A DNA stretch of 51,783 bases. It comes from an uncultured Methylococcaceae bacterium (GTDB lineage: Bacteria > Pseudomonadota > Gammaproteobacteria > Methylococcales > Methylomonadaceae). Below are positions 27,677 to 35,346 of the stretch, piece by piece (position 1 is the stretch's first letter; every line of letters begins with the position of its first letter). A model generated the notes under the pieces. That model did no database searches. It had not been told where the DNA came from and was given only the letters and a program-made list of their open reading frames with translations. The stretch covers positions 1 to 51,783 of the forward strand of contig CAIPPE010000090.1 in the NCBI GenBank assembly GCA_903866825.1. The letters run 5' to 3'. Made by a program: the position numbers and the translations under genes.

Positions 27677-28215
27677 TCAATTTAAAGTACGATATAAATA
27701 GATTATTTTTGAAATGGTTTGGGCGTGAGGTTCAGTCTGGCAATTTAATTGTTTTTTTAAGATCCAGGCCGTCCTAAGAAAGGGTAAGAATGGCGTAAAC
27801 AAGACCTTGTTTATAACAAACAAGACCCTTTCTGTAACAAACAAGGTTCTGTTTACGGCAAACAAGGTTCTTCTTGTCGCAAACAAGATCACTTTTAGAA
27901 TAAACAAGACCTTGTTTGCTCATAGGAGAGGTCGTTTTAGAATCAACAATGAGTATCGAGGTCTTCAGTAGGCTAGAAAAGGAGCAAACAAGGTCTTGTT
28001 TGTAGCAAAAGGAACCTTGTTTAGAGCAAACAAGACCTTGTTTACTGCAAACTGATACTTGTTTACTCTAAACATTGACTCGTTTATTCTGAAGGTCTTT
28101 CCTCTGAGAGCATACCTGTTATGGTTTAGAGCAGAATAGTATTCGTTAACTGTGGTCGTGTATTGGTTTGCTATAGACTGAGGCTTGTTTGCTCCATCCT
28201 TGATCAGACATCTAC
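27677..28215 (-). pseudogene. Degenerate heptapeptide-repeat ORF over the 21-bp array
   Basis: One minus-strand frame crosses the 21-bp array with only two stops, TGA at 27965-27967 and TGA at 27920-27922. Its product is seven-residue repeats with the consensus [VLT]-N-K-[VT]-L-F-[AV], for example the pieces VNKVLFALNKVPFATNKTLF and RTLFAVNRTLFVTE. The part from 27907 down to 27677 (76 residues) is open and could start with a TTG, but I find no good ribosome binding site. I interpret it as a decayed coding region; it could instead be an accidental frame in a DNA-level repeat. Confidence 0.35.
27797..28195. repeat. 21-bp-periodic palindromic repeat array (about 19 units)
   Basis: Units begin at 27797 and every 21 bases thereafter to 28175. 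The best-preserved 16-base core is AAACAAGACCTTGTTT, a near-palindrome (arms AAACAAG / CTTGTTT) found at 27797, 27902 and 28028, with its reverse form at 27986. A 5-base spacer follows (ataac, acggc, gtagc, agagc, actgc and so on). Units at 27923-27965 and after 28091 are diverged, yet the spacing never slips. The array ends after 28195. See the findings for the two readings of this: protein-binding iterons or a heptapeptide-repeat coding sequence. Confidence 0.85.
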
Positions 28216-28332
28216 CCTACTCCGTTACACCTTAAACGCTTTCTGATATGATGATCTGAAATACATGTCATCTCTCATACTCTAACTTGATGAGCCTTAT
28301 CAATACTATCATTATTTTCAAATCCTAACTCT
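28196..28332. other. Noncoding stretch between array and methylase remnant
   Basis: AT-rich sequence with no open frame or strong repeat. Confidence 0.5.
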
Positions 28333-28518
28333 ATGAACAGCATATCAATGATTCCAAAAGTCCATAATCAAATGGTTAGTTTCATTTAGAGTGTTACCGA
28401 TGATGTTTTGCGAGATATATTCGTAAAAGGTAAATACCGCAGCTTTGCTGATATTTATTGGGCAATTAAAGATAAAATTAATGAAATCCTAACTCAACAC
28501 GCCCTTGATGATATGTAA
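28333..28518 (+). pseudogene. N-terminal remnant of an N6-adenine DNA methylase (HsdM-like)
   Basis: From the ATG at 28333 one frame reads KVHNQMVSFI, an in-frame TAG (28387), then SVTDDVLRDIFVKGKYR, matching the opening of class I N-6 DNA methylases (usual form F-I-W-x-x-A-D-D-x-L-R-D-x-F-x-x-G-K-Y-R). The TAG replaces the expected Trp (TGG). After KYR the sequence no longer matches the family and stops at 28516-28518. A dead restriction-modification or BREX-like methylase remnant is the best explanation; no catalytic motif survives. Confidence 0.55.
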
Positions 28519-28533
28519 AAGAATGGGGAAATC

Positions 28534-28755
28534 ATGAATGCCGTCATGACGTTACCTGACAAGCAAAATACCAAAACCTCTACAGATAAGAAATTGTAAG
28601 ATTTAATGCAGCAGCATTTTTTTAATCTAACCGAGTTATTTAAAAAACCCTCTGACGATAAAGATTTTCAAAGACAAAATATAGAGTCAATTTTTGATAC
28701 CCTTTGGGAACAAGGGCAATTAGGGTTGAAAGAACAAAAACGGTGTTGTTTGTAA
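28534..28755 (+). pseudogene. Unidentified broken reading frame
   Basis: The same frame as the methylase remnant continues from an ATG at 28534, is interrupted by TAA at 28597-28599, and reads on (DLMQQHFFNLTELFKK then IESIFDTLWEQGQLGLKE) to a TAA near 28755. It looks like degraded coding sequence from the same lost gene or operon, but no family could be recognised. Confidence 0.35.
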
Positions 28756-28895
28756 GACTTGAAATTAAATTTAATTTATCGCTACTTATTGGAGACTCTT
28801 TGTTTAATAGATATATAGCCCAGTATTTAGTAGTGAGATGCTTTACAAACTTGGTGCATCTAATACCCTTTAATAAGTAAAAAAGGATAGCTAAT

Positions 28896-30041
28896 ATGAG
28901 TGATAAATTTGTTACTTTTTCTATAAAAAAAAATGAGTCATTAAGTAGTATTGAAGCCAAAACTAAAAAGCTAATTTTGGATAAGAAATATAAGGTTAGG
29001 TTAAGTGCAAGTTTGGATACGAGAGGTTCATTAGGAATTGAGGTCGCACTGATTCAATTGATTGGGACATGGCTGACGCTTAACAAATATAAAAAGGTTT
29101 TTCATAGTTACCAAGAAAGCCTACCAGAATCTTTTCATAATCTTTGTTCCACCATATATGGCATTGCTGCATTATCTATGATTGAAGAAGTTTGGGATAA
29201 GACAGGTGAAAAACTTCCGAGAGGATTGGTGCTTGATGAGGCTAAGAAGACCATTGAAAATCTGAGAAAGGGTGAGTTTAGTCAGAGTTTTACTTCACGA
29301 TATTTTGGTGTTCCTTATATTAAAACACTACGTTATGATAAAGAATTTGAGATGCCTTTTTATAACGCGAATAAAGTTATAGAGAGCGCCGCTTTTCATA
29401 GGGTTGTTGAGAAAATATTAGATGAAAATATTAATGGATTTTCTAGATTTGAAAGCCTAAAAACCATGATTGAAATTAAAGATTTGTCTGACTTATTATG
29501 GGAGTTACTCAAAAATACTCATGATCATGGCCGACATAATCCTATAGGAAACATTATTCCTCAAAACTTTCGGAGCATCATTATTCAGCAGCAAGATATA
29601 ACGAATGCTTATTTAAATTCATGGTGTGGTGAAAACCCCAGTGCAGCGCAATTAAAATTTAAAAATTACTGGTATGACAGAGCAAAAAAACATTATTTCT
29701 TAGATTTGTCCATTATAGATTTTGGTGCTGGATTTGTTGAATTGGCGCAACATAAAACAAGATCTAAAGATAATATCGATGTTTTTATGAAATGCTTTGA
29801 AAAGGGATGGTCACGTTTTGACGAGAAAAGTAGAGGAAGTGGTTTAACAAAAGCTCTAAATTGTATACATAAGTACAAAGGCTGGTTACGGATACGGACT
29901 GGCAATTTATTAGTGGAGAAAACTTTCTCAGAAAATGACTTGCCTGAAATAAAAAGAGAAGATATTCAGGTGATGGATCTAAGTGTAGTGGGGACATCCG
30001 TGCACATATCACTTCCACTTCAAGGTTATAACAATAAATAA
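28896..30041 (+). CDS. GHKL-type ATPase of an uncharacterised two-gene system
   Basis: A 381-residue protein. Residues 200-375 form a GHKL (Hsp90/histidine kinase-like) ATPase domain: N-box E203-x-x-x-N207 in LLWELLKNTHDHG, G1 box D275-F-G-A-G279, G2 box RGSGL at 313-317. Residues 1-195 are helical with no recognised family and contain no phospho-acceptor histidine region, so this is not an ordinary sensor kinase; no membrane segment or receiver is present. A clear AAAGGAT site precedes the ATG. The gene is followed after 12 bases by the PRTase-like gene, so both form one unit. ATP-driven switch or clamp function is inferred from the fold. The base composition is AT-richer than the flanking core genes. 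Confidence 0.75.
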   Translation: MSDKFVTFSIKKNESLSSIEAKTKKLILDKKYKVRLSASLDTRGSLGIEVALIQLIGTWLTLNKYKKVFHSYQESLPESFHNLCSTIYGIAALSMIEEVWDKTGEKLPRGLVLDEAKKTIENLRKGEFSQSFTSRYFGVPYIKTLRYDKEFEMPFYNANKVIESAAFHRVVEKILDENINGFSRFESLKTMIEIKDLSDLLWELLKNTHDHGRHNPIGNIIPQNFRSIIIQQQDITNAYLNSWCGENPSAAQLKFKNYWYDRAKKHYFLDLSIIDFGAGFVELAQHKTRSKDNIDVFMKCFEKGWSRFDEKSRGSGLTKALNCIHKYKGWLRIRTGNLLVEKTFSENDLPEIKREDIQVMDLSVVGTSVHISLPLQGYNNK

Positions 30042-30053
30042 GGGATTATAAAA

Positions 30054-32285
30054 ATGTTTGTATTCGAATGTAAAACACATGAAAAAGATTGTCTGGTTAT
30101 GTTTCTTGGGCAATATGTTGAATCGGCTAGTCCTTCCTTATCTAGTAGCATCCAATCAGCATATAACAAAAACCTGACACCTGAATTAGTATTTTTTGTT
30201 TATCCTTCGTATCTTGATAATGATGTGAGTTCTTTTTTAGCAAATGAAAACTCTAAAATTGAGTTAACTAGACAGCAGTATTCACCTGTAATTTGTATCA
30301 GCTTTAATATTAAAGGTATATTTTCTGAAAAATGTAGATTAGATAAATTACATCCCATTAAGTTAAATATTAATTATGAGGAATTAGCTATTGACATTGT
30401 AAGGTCTGGTTATGCTCATTTAATGGCTCAAAGATGTAATGACGTTTTAGTTAAAGCACCTGCAGGAACAACCTTTGTCAAGCCATCAGGAAAGAGTTTA
30501 GAAGAGTTTATTTACGCATCTCAATTAGCTAGATGTAATTTTGAGCATCAATTTTTAGCAATGTCTTTATTACGCTATGCCCCAGACGCAGATATTATTG
30601 ATTGCATCCATATTGATACATCAAGTATTTCTCCGATTGCTGAAGCAGTAATATATTACATTTCAAAATTTCAAGTTAGAAATTGCAAACATATTACCTA
30701 TCGCAGTTTTAGTTCTTATTCCGGCTTAGAGAGTAACAACAAACCAGATAATACTGCAGGCGCCTGGGTTATTATATCTGCCTCAGCAACTACAAGTATG
30801 GGTAAAAAAATAGTCAAAGATTGGAATATCAAGCCCAAACAAGTGGTAACTATACTTTCTTATGGCTCAGTGCTTACAAAGGAAGAATTAAAAGTTGATA
30901 ATATTGGAAATGCAGTTGTGTTTTGTCTAAACGAGTATTCTTCAAGGGACAAAGATAGTTTTTCACCAATAAAAGTACAGGTTCAAGGTGAAAGCTTTTC
31001 TGCTGAAGTATCTAGTCCCAAAACAGCTTTGTTACTAAAGAAGCATAAGCCAAATTTTGTAGATACCAATATATTTAGGTATCACAATAACAAGGTTTTT
31101 TCTGTTAATAAAAATGGTCATGTTTTATATGTGGACTACATCAAGTTAAGGCAAACATATGTAGATCAAAACAATATAACTGGTAAATTGTATGATTGGA
31201 TGAAACAAGTCGTGCAGTGGACCATACCGAGAAATCTTGCCGCTATCGTTGTTAACACTGGCATTGCTGAGCGGCAGTTGCTGAATGATTTTATAAGCGT
31301 TCTTAATGAATGTGAGTTTAATGCAAATGAAATATCAATACTTGAACCCGATGATCAAACGGGAATGCAAAAAATAAAGGATGGTGCTGTGTTGGTCTTA
31401 TCACCCGCTATAAGTACAGGTCGTTTTTTTGTTGATATTAATCGAGCTTTACGATTAGCTAAGCAAAGCGGTATGCGCATTTTTGCAACTCCTTTTGTTG
31501 TTGCACCATCAAGTATTCAGTTTAAAAAGATTTCAAATAGTTTGACTCAAGCAGTTGAGGGGTTTAAATATTCCTTTTTGAACTTCCATAAAATTTATAT
31601 TGGCAGTAAGGACCTATCACCTTGGGTAAAAGAACTGGAGTTTATTAGAAAGTTAATTAATGACTCTGATGAGGGAGATAAAGGAATGGATTTTTGGCTT
31701 TCTCGCAAGGGAATTCTAGAGAGAGAAGGAAATGGCTTGGAAGGAAAAGTTGGGATTCATTATTCTAATTTAAATGAAACTCTTGATCTTGCTCCTGATT
31801 TTGTGTTTTGGCCATCTGGATATGATCCCTCCAAAATTGATTTAGAGGCAGTCTATGCAACTATTTCTGCGGTATTCCAGAACCTAAGAGATAATGAAAT
31901 TGACGGTTGTAGATTAAGCGCCAACATTTATCAGCACTGTGTTATCGATCCAGAAAATTTCGTAAGATTTAATGACTCTGTATTACAGTCTTGCTTGTGG
32001 CGATGTGCAATGCCGGGTGAGCTTGATTATCGAAGATCTGATGCTTTAAGTAGTGATATGCATAGGATATTAAGGAAGATATTTATGTCATGTGGCACTA
32101 ATCGCGGTGTAATTTCTTTAGATCTTTTAATGGGCTTAGCGATCCGTTGGATTAAAATTTCCAATGACGCAATGGACAAAGTAATCAAGGATGCAGAGAA
32201 TTATTTGGAAGAACCGTATGCAATTCTTTTGATAGAGCAAATGAAGAAAGAATTTAATACTAATAAAGGGACTAACTCTATCTAA
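30054..32285 (+). CDS. Protein with two phosphoribosyltransferase-like segments, partner of the GHKL ATPase
   Basis: A 743-residue protein with no assigned family. Two segments resemble the type I PRTase fold: around residues 140-270, with a strand then a TTSMG loop in GAWVIISASATTSMGKKIV (236-254), and around 390-500, with VLVLSPAISTGRFFVDINRA (446-465), where STG plus a following helix occupy the PRPP-loop position. The usual acidic pair before the loop is not obvious in either, so catalysis is uncertain. Residues 1-130 are a separate alpha/beta region (LVFFVYPSYL, VICISFNIKG) and 540-743 a C-terminal helical region. An AAGGGAT site precedes the start. Probably a cytoplasmic partner of the upstream ATPase. 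No signal peptide or membrane segment. The PRTase reading rests on pattern only. Confidence 0.55.
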   Translation: MFVFECKTHEKDCLVMFLGQYVESASPSLSSSIQSAYNKNLTPELVFFVYPSYLDNDVSSFLANENSKIELTRQQYSPVICISFNIKGIFSEKCRLDKLHPIKLNINYEELAIDIVRSGYAHLMAQRCNDVLVKAPAGTTFVKPSGKSLEEFIYASQLARCNFEHQFLAMSLLRYAPDADIIDCIHIDTSSISPIAEAVIYYISKFQVRNCKHITYRSFSSYSGLESNNKPDNTAGAWVIISASATTSMGKKIVKDWNIKPKQVVTILSYGSVLTKEELKVDNIGNAVVFCLNEYSSRDKDSFSPIKVQVQGESFSAEVSSPKTALLLKKHKPNFVDTNIFRYHNNKVFSVNKNGHVLYVDYIKLRQTYVDQNNITGKLYDWMKQVVQWTIPRNLAAIVVNTGIAERQLLNDFISVLNECEFNANEISILEPDDQTGMQKIKDGAVLVLSPAISTGRFFVDINRALRLAKQSGMRIFATPFVVAPSSIQFKKISNSLTQAVEGFKYSFLNFHKIYIGSKDLSPWVKELEFIRKLINDSDEGDKGMDFWLSRKGILEREGNGLEGKVGIHYSNLNETLDLAPDFVFWPSGYDPSKIDLEAVYATISAVFQNLRDNEIDGCRLSANIYQHCVIDPENFVRFNDSVLQSCLWRCAMPGELDYRRSDALSSDMHRILRKIFMSCGTNRGVISLDLLMGLAIRWIKISNDAMDKVIKDAENYLEEPYAILLIEQMKKEFNTNKGTNSI

Positions 32286-32407
32286 TAGCGGAGTGAATAA
32301 TAAATTTTTTGAGTAACCTTTAAGAGTGCGGAGTCCATTTCAGCACCTCTATTTAGGATCAGAAAATACGACAACTATTCTGACACAAAGGGCAGTCAAC
32401 AGGCTGA

Positions 32408-33019
32408 ATGAGCCAAACGAATGTTTCGTTTAGTTTTGACTTATTGGAGTGTCAACACAGCCTGACGTTTCCTGTGGCTAAGTTAACTGATTATTCTGAT
32501 AGAGTGGATGAGCTATTAAGCATCGATAATGCTTTTGCACTGATTACAGCCGCCCATATTTTAACTCAACAAACCAGAAAAAAGAGTCAAGCCCGTTATG
32601 AAGCTAAGCTGCGATTGGTAAGGTTACTCTATGAACGTCAATGGGACAAACAACGCATCATTGACTTATTTGAAATCGTTGACTGGTTGATGAAACTGCC
32701 CAAATGGTTAGAAACTAAAGTATTCCAAGAAATTGAATCAATAGAAAGGAGAGAAGATATGCGCTATATCAACAGCGTTCAAAGAATGTATATGGAAAAG
32801 TTCAGAGCCGAAGGAATGGAGCAAGGTCTTGTTAAAGGCGTATTAACCGGTGAAATTAAAGTATTAAAAAGACAACTCGAAAAACGTTTTGGTACTTTAC
32901 CCACTTGGGCAATCGATAAGTTAGATAACGCAGCAGAGCAAGAATTAGATGCTTGGTGTGAATCTATCCTAACGGCTCAAACATTGACCGCTGTATTTGA
33001 CAACGAGGCTACTCATTAA
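32408..33019 (+). pseudogene. Rpn-family (PD-(D/E)XK) nuclease, 5'-truncated copy A
   Basis: 203 residues matching the C-terminal part of Rpn/transposase-like recombination-promoting nucleases, which have an N-terminal PD-(D/E)XK nuclease domain. Here the reading frame opens inside the homologous region (YSFDVLGCQHSLTFPVAKLT equivalent at residues 8-27), and the nuclease part is missing. Downstream parts are intact: ITAAHILTQQTR, LRLVRLLYERQWDKQR, the DUF4351-like C-terminal segment (LKRQLEKRFGTLPTW). It is a relic without catalytic residues; the start MSQTN is incidental. Copy B lies at 33658-33964. Confidence 0.65.
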
Positions 33020-33123
33020 GCAATCAACAGCACAGCATAATAATTAAACTAAAGCACTCATCCACTATCGATTTAAATTTTTAAACAAGCTGATCCATGC
33101 TAAATAAAATCAAAACTATCTGG
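32430..33123. repeat. Segmental duplication, left copy
   Basis: The sequence from the Rpn fragment at about 32430 to the TGGC at 33120-33123 is repeated, diverged, at about 33730-34090. Shared stretches include the Rpn coding part and the 100-bp spacer with the first 28 bases of ybdD (ATGCTAAATAAAATCAAAAC). The right copy has lost about 330 bp of Rpn coding sequence. After TGGC this copy runs into a SUMF1-type tail instead of ybdD. Confidence 0.75.
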
Positions 33124-33194
33124 CTGTTCGCGGTTGGGATGGGCCCACGTCCCGCAACTACTATCTGGGGTTTCGGCTTGCCCAGGACTATTAA
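33123..33194 (+). pseudogene. C-terminal tail of a SUMF1/FGE-sulfatase domain gene
   Basis: The frame 33123-33194 reads VRGWDGPTSRNYYLGFRLAQ and ends at TAA. This matches the end of formylglycine-generating-enzyme (SUMF1/FGE-sulfatase) domains, where the chain ends with R-x-x-x-[N]-x-x-G-F-R-L-A. Nothing upstream belongs to such a gene; it is fused at its left side to the duplicated ybdD start. A relic joined by recombination. Confidence 0.5.
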
Positions 33195-33337
33195 CTTTAT
33201 TCTCTATACTCTTTCCTTTACGGTTGTTATGAGGGGTTGTTTATAATGCCTCGGAGTCCGACGCGATAGCATAGGACACGATTTATTTTTGGGGGGGATA
33301 TTAGTTATATAGATCGTCGGAACGGGGAGGTCAAACT
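33195..33337. other. Noncoding, recombination-worn stretch
   Basis: No open frame or clear family. It contains a short CGGAGTCCG palindrome (33244-33252) and a G7 run. Probably residue of the rearranged island. Confidence 0.4.
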
Positions 33338-33598
33338 TTAAAAAAATGTCTTAACGACAATGGACATCACGCAAGCAATCAGGACACCCATCATCCACTT
33401 GAGCGTTGTCAAGTCGGCCTTAATCACGGCTAAATCTGTTTTAATTGGCGTCAAAGCCAGTTCAAGATCAGTTTTTGTAATCAGGCTATTTTGTGATTCC
33501 ACAATAACACGGATAAAAGCATCCGCATGCTCTTGTGAAACTCCTACTGCTTTAAGTTTAATGACGGCTTCTTGCGGGTCAAATGTAATAGTGCTCAT
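33338..33598 (-). CDS. DUF1640-family small membrane-anchored coiled-coil protein
   Basis: An 86-residue protein of the DUF1640 type (related to the coiled-coil/MCUR1-like family). It starts MSTITFDPQEAVIKLKAVGV, has the conserved GVSQEHADAFIRVIVES segment, a central coiled coil of heptad D-L-x-x-I-K pattern (LELALTPIKTDLAVIKADLT) and one C-terminal membrane segment (MMGVLIACVMSIVVKTFF). Function unknown in bacteria. Such genes are often near mobile or toxin-like loci, and here it lies in the island, opposite in strand to its neighbours. Length is normal for bacterial members, so it could be intact. Confidence 0.75.
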   Translation of the reverse strand: MSTITFDPQEAVIKLKAVGVSQEHADAFIRVIVESQNSLITKTDLELALTPIKTDLAVIKADLTTLKWMMGVLIACVMSIVVKTFF

Positions 33599-33657
33599 AG
33601 TTATCTCCGTCGTTTAATGATATTAACATAGAGGTTGGGCGTGGCGTTGTCAAGCTG

Positions 33658-33964
33658 CTTTGATAGACCGGTTGCCAGTATGGCCGTGTTAGCCGATGAA
33701 AATAAACACTGGAAGCCAACCTCGTATAGCTTTGACGTATTAGGCTGTCAACATAGCCTGACGTTTCCAGTGGCGAAGCTAACCGATTATTATGATAAAG
33801 TAGATGGACTACTCAGCATCGATAATGCCTTTGCATTGATTACAGCAGCGCACATACTAACGCAGAAAACCAGGAAAGAGTGTGAAGCCCGTTATGAAGC
33901 TAAACTACGATTAGTAAAGTTACTCTATGAACGTCAATGGGACAAACAATGGATCATTACTTAA
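33658..33964 (+). pseudogene. Rpn-family nuclease relic, copy B with internal deletion
   Basis: The frame reads DRPVASMAVLADENKHWK onward into SYSFDVLGCQHSLTFPVAKL and RLVKLLYERQWDKQ, then ends in a TAA at 33962-33964. Copy A shows that about 330 bp between the IIDLFEIV equivalent and the FDNEATH end were deleted. It lacks the start of the nuclease domain. It sits directly upstream of ybdD, with the original 100-bp spacer, so it marks the older insertion point. Confidence 0.65.
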
Positions 33965-34090
33965 TTTGACAACGAAGGGACTCATTATGCAATCAACTGT
34001 ACGTAACAATCAATCCAAAGCTCTCATCCACTATCGATTTAAATTTTTAAACACGCTGACTCATGCTAAATAAAATCAAAACTATCTGGC
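33730..34090. repeat. Segmental duplication, right copy
   Basis: Counterpart of 32430-33123; see that entry. It includes Rpn copy B and the first 28 bases of ybdD. Confidence 0.75.
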
Positions 34091-34275
34091 GAATCTTACG
34101 AAGGCTTTCAGGTGATGATGCCTATGAACGCTACTTAATACATTATGAGCGTCATCATGCTCATAATCACCCTGACTTATCCGGTCATGACGATTGCCAT
34201 GCTCCCTTAAGTAAAGCCGAATTCTATAAACAATGGCAAGATGAAAAATGGAATAGTATTAAGCGCTGTTGTTAA
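34063..34275 (+). CDS. ybdD: YbdD/YjiX-family small protein, normal partner of CstA
   Basis: A 70-residue protein matching the YbdD (DUF466) family: IWRILRRLSGDDAYERYL at the start, then HHAHNHPDLSGHDDCHAPLS, then EFYKQWQDEKW at the end. These small cytoplasmic proteins are encoded directly after cstA or btsT in many bacteria and are thought to assist or regulate the transporter. Here the cstA-family gene ends at 26827, 7.2 kb upstream; the accessory island lies in between. The start is at 34063. Copy A of the duplication ends inside this gene's 5' end. Confidence 0.85.
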   Translation: MLNKIKTIWRILRRLSGDDAYERYLIHYERHHAHNHPDLSGHDDCHAPLSKAEFYKQWQDEKWNSIKRCC

Positions 34276-34290
34276 CGAAAAACTGACTTA

Positions 34291-35346
34291 ATGATCATCG
34301 ATTATTTAATTATCGGCCAAGGCCTTGCAGGCAGCTTGCTCGCATGGGAACTGATACAACGAAACTGTAAAGTAGTGGTTATCGATAACGGTCAGGAAAA
34401 TGCCTCACAAGTCGCAGCGGGGTTAATTAATCCTGTCACAGGGATGCGCTTTGTAAAGTCCGCAGAGATAGATTTATTATTACCTGCCGCTAAAGCCTAT
34501 TACGCACAACTAAGCCACACCTTGCAGCAGCCTTTTTATATAGAAAAGCCGATGCTGAGGCTGTTTCGCAAAGAAGCGGAATTAACACACTGCCTTAAAC
34601 GATTGCAGGATAAGCACTATCAAGACTATTTAAGTGCAATCACGCCATCAGACCCTAACCTAAAAGAACCTATTGCCAGCTTTGGCCTTGTCGAGCAAAA
34701 ACAAACCGGCTATTTATTAACCCGAAACCTGTTAAGCCACCTAAAAGATTTCTTTATCGCTAACGGTAGCTATCGGCAAGCTGTGTTTAACTATCAAGAC
34801 ATTCAGTTAACACCCTCACTCTCTTGGCAAGCTATTTACCCCAAAAAAATCATTTTCTGCGAAGGGTATCAGTCCATACAAAATCCCTGGTTCTACTGGC
34901 TACCTTTTCAATTAGCTAAAGGTGAAATAGTAACACTTGAATATCAGGGAGAACTGGCCGATAAAATCCTTAACTTTGGACATTGGTTGATCCCATTAGA
35001 TAACCAGACTCTTCGTCTTGGAGCAACCTTCGACAGAACCCACATAAACAGACAAGCAACTCCAAGTGCCCAAGAGGAGCTATTAAAATCATTGGCTAGT
35101 GTGTTACCCTCCCTTTCAACAAAAGTACTTGACCAACAAGCCAATGTTCGTCCCTGTACTTTAGATAAGCAGCCTTTTATTGGCGAACACCCAAGCCATC
35201 GAGACTTAGCCATCTTTAATGGTTTTGGTGCTAAAGGTAGCTTACAAATACCCTGGTATTGCCAACAATTTGCCGATAGTTTATTAAACAACCACCCAAC
35301 TCCCTCCTCTATCCAACGTTATTATGCAACGCATTTCACTGGTTAA
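34291..35346 (+). CDS. FAD-dependent oxidoreductase (DAO family), MnmC-oxidoreductase-like
   Basis: A 351-residue DAO-family flavoprotein. The dinucleotide-binding loop IIGQGLAGSLLAWEL is at residues 7-21, with further FAD contacts near ASQVAAGLINPVTG and the C-terminal RPCTLDKQPFIGEHP and FNGFGAKGSLQIPWY. That pattern (N-terminal GQGLAG, C-terminal GFGAKG) is that of stand-alone enzymes akin to the FAD domain of MnmC. Its gene overlaps the MnmM-like methyltransferase gene by 23 bases. MnmC's FAD domain turns cmnm5s2U34 of tRNA into nm5s2U, and MnmM methylates nm5s2U, so the pair may do the two MnmC steps. Inference from context; amino acid oxidation is the alternative. Confidence 0.7.
   Translation: MIIDYLIIGQGLAGSLLAWELIQRNCKVVVIDNGQENASQVAAGLINPVTGMRFVKSAEIDLLLPAAKAYYAQLSHTLQQPFYIEKPMLRLFRKEAELTHCLKRLQDKHYQDYLSAITPSDPNLKEPIASFGLVEQKQTGYLLTRNLLSHLKDFFIANGSYRQAVFNYQDIQLTPSLSWQAIYPKKIIFCEGYQSIQNPWFYWLPFQLAKGEIVTLEYQGELADKILNFGHWLIPLDNQTLRLGATFDRTHINRQATPSAQEELLKSLASVLPSLSTKVLDQQANVRPCTLDKQPFIGEHPSHRDLAIFNGFGAKGSLQIPWYCQQFADSLLNNHPTPSSIQRYYATHFTG

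Noticed and set aside
27797-28195. CRISPR array hypothesis for the repeat-rich region.
   Set aside because: Units are contiguous 21-bp repeats with 5-base spacers, not 25-40-bp repeats with unique 30-bp spacers, and no cas gene is nearby.
28640-28960. A 106-residue minus-strand frame opposite the methylase relics and the start of the GHKL gene.
   Set aside because: It overlaps the real gene start, has no ribosome binding site and its hydrophobic composition follows from AT-rich opposite-strand reading.
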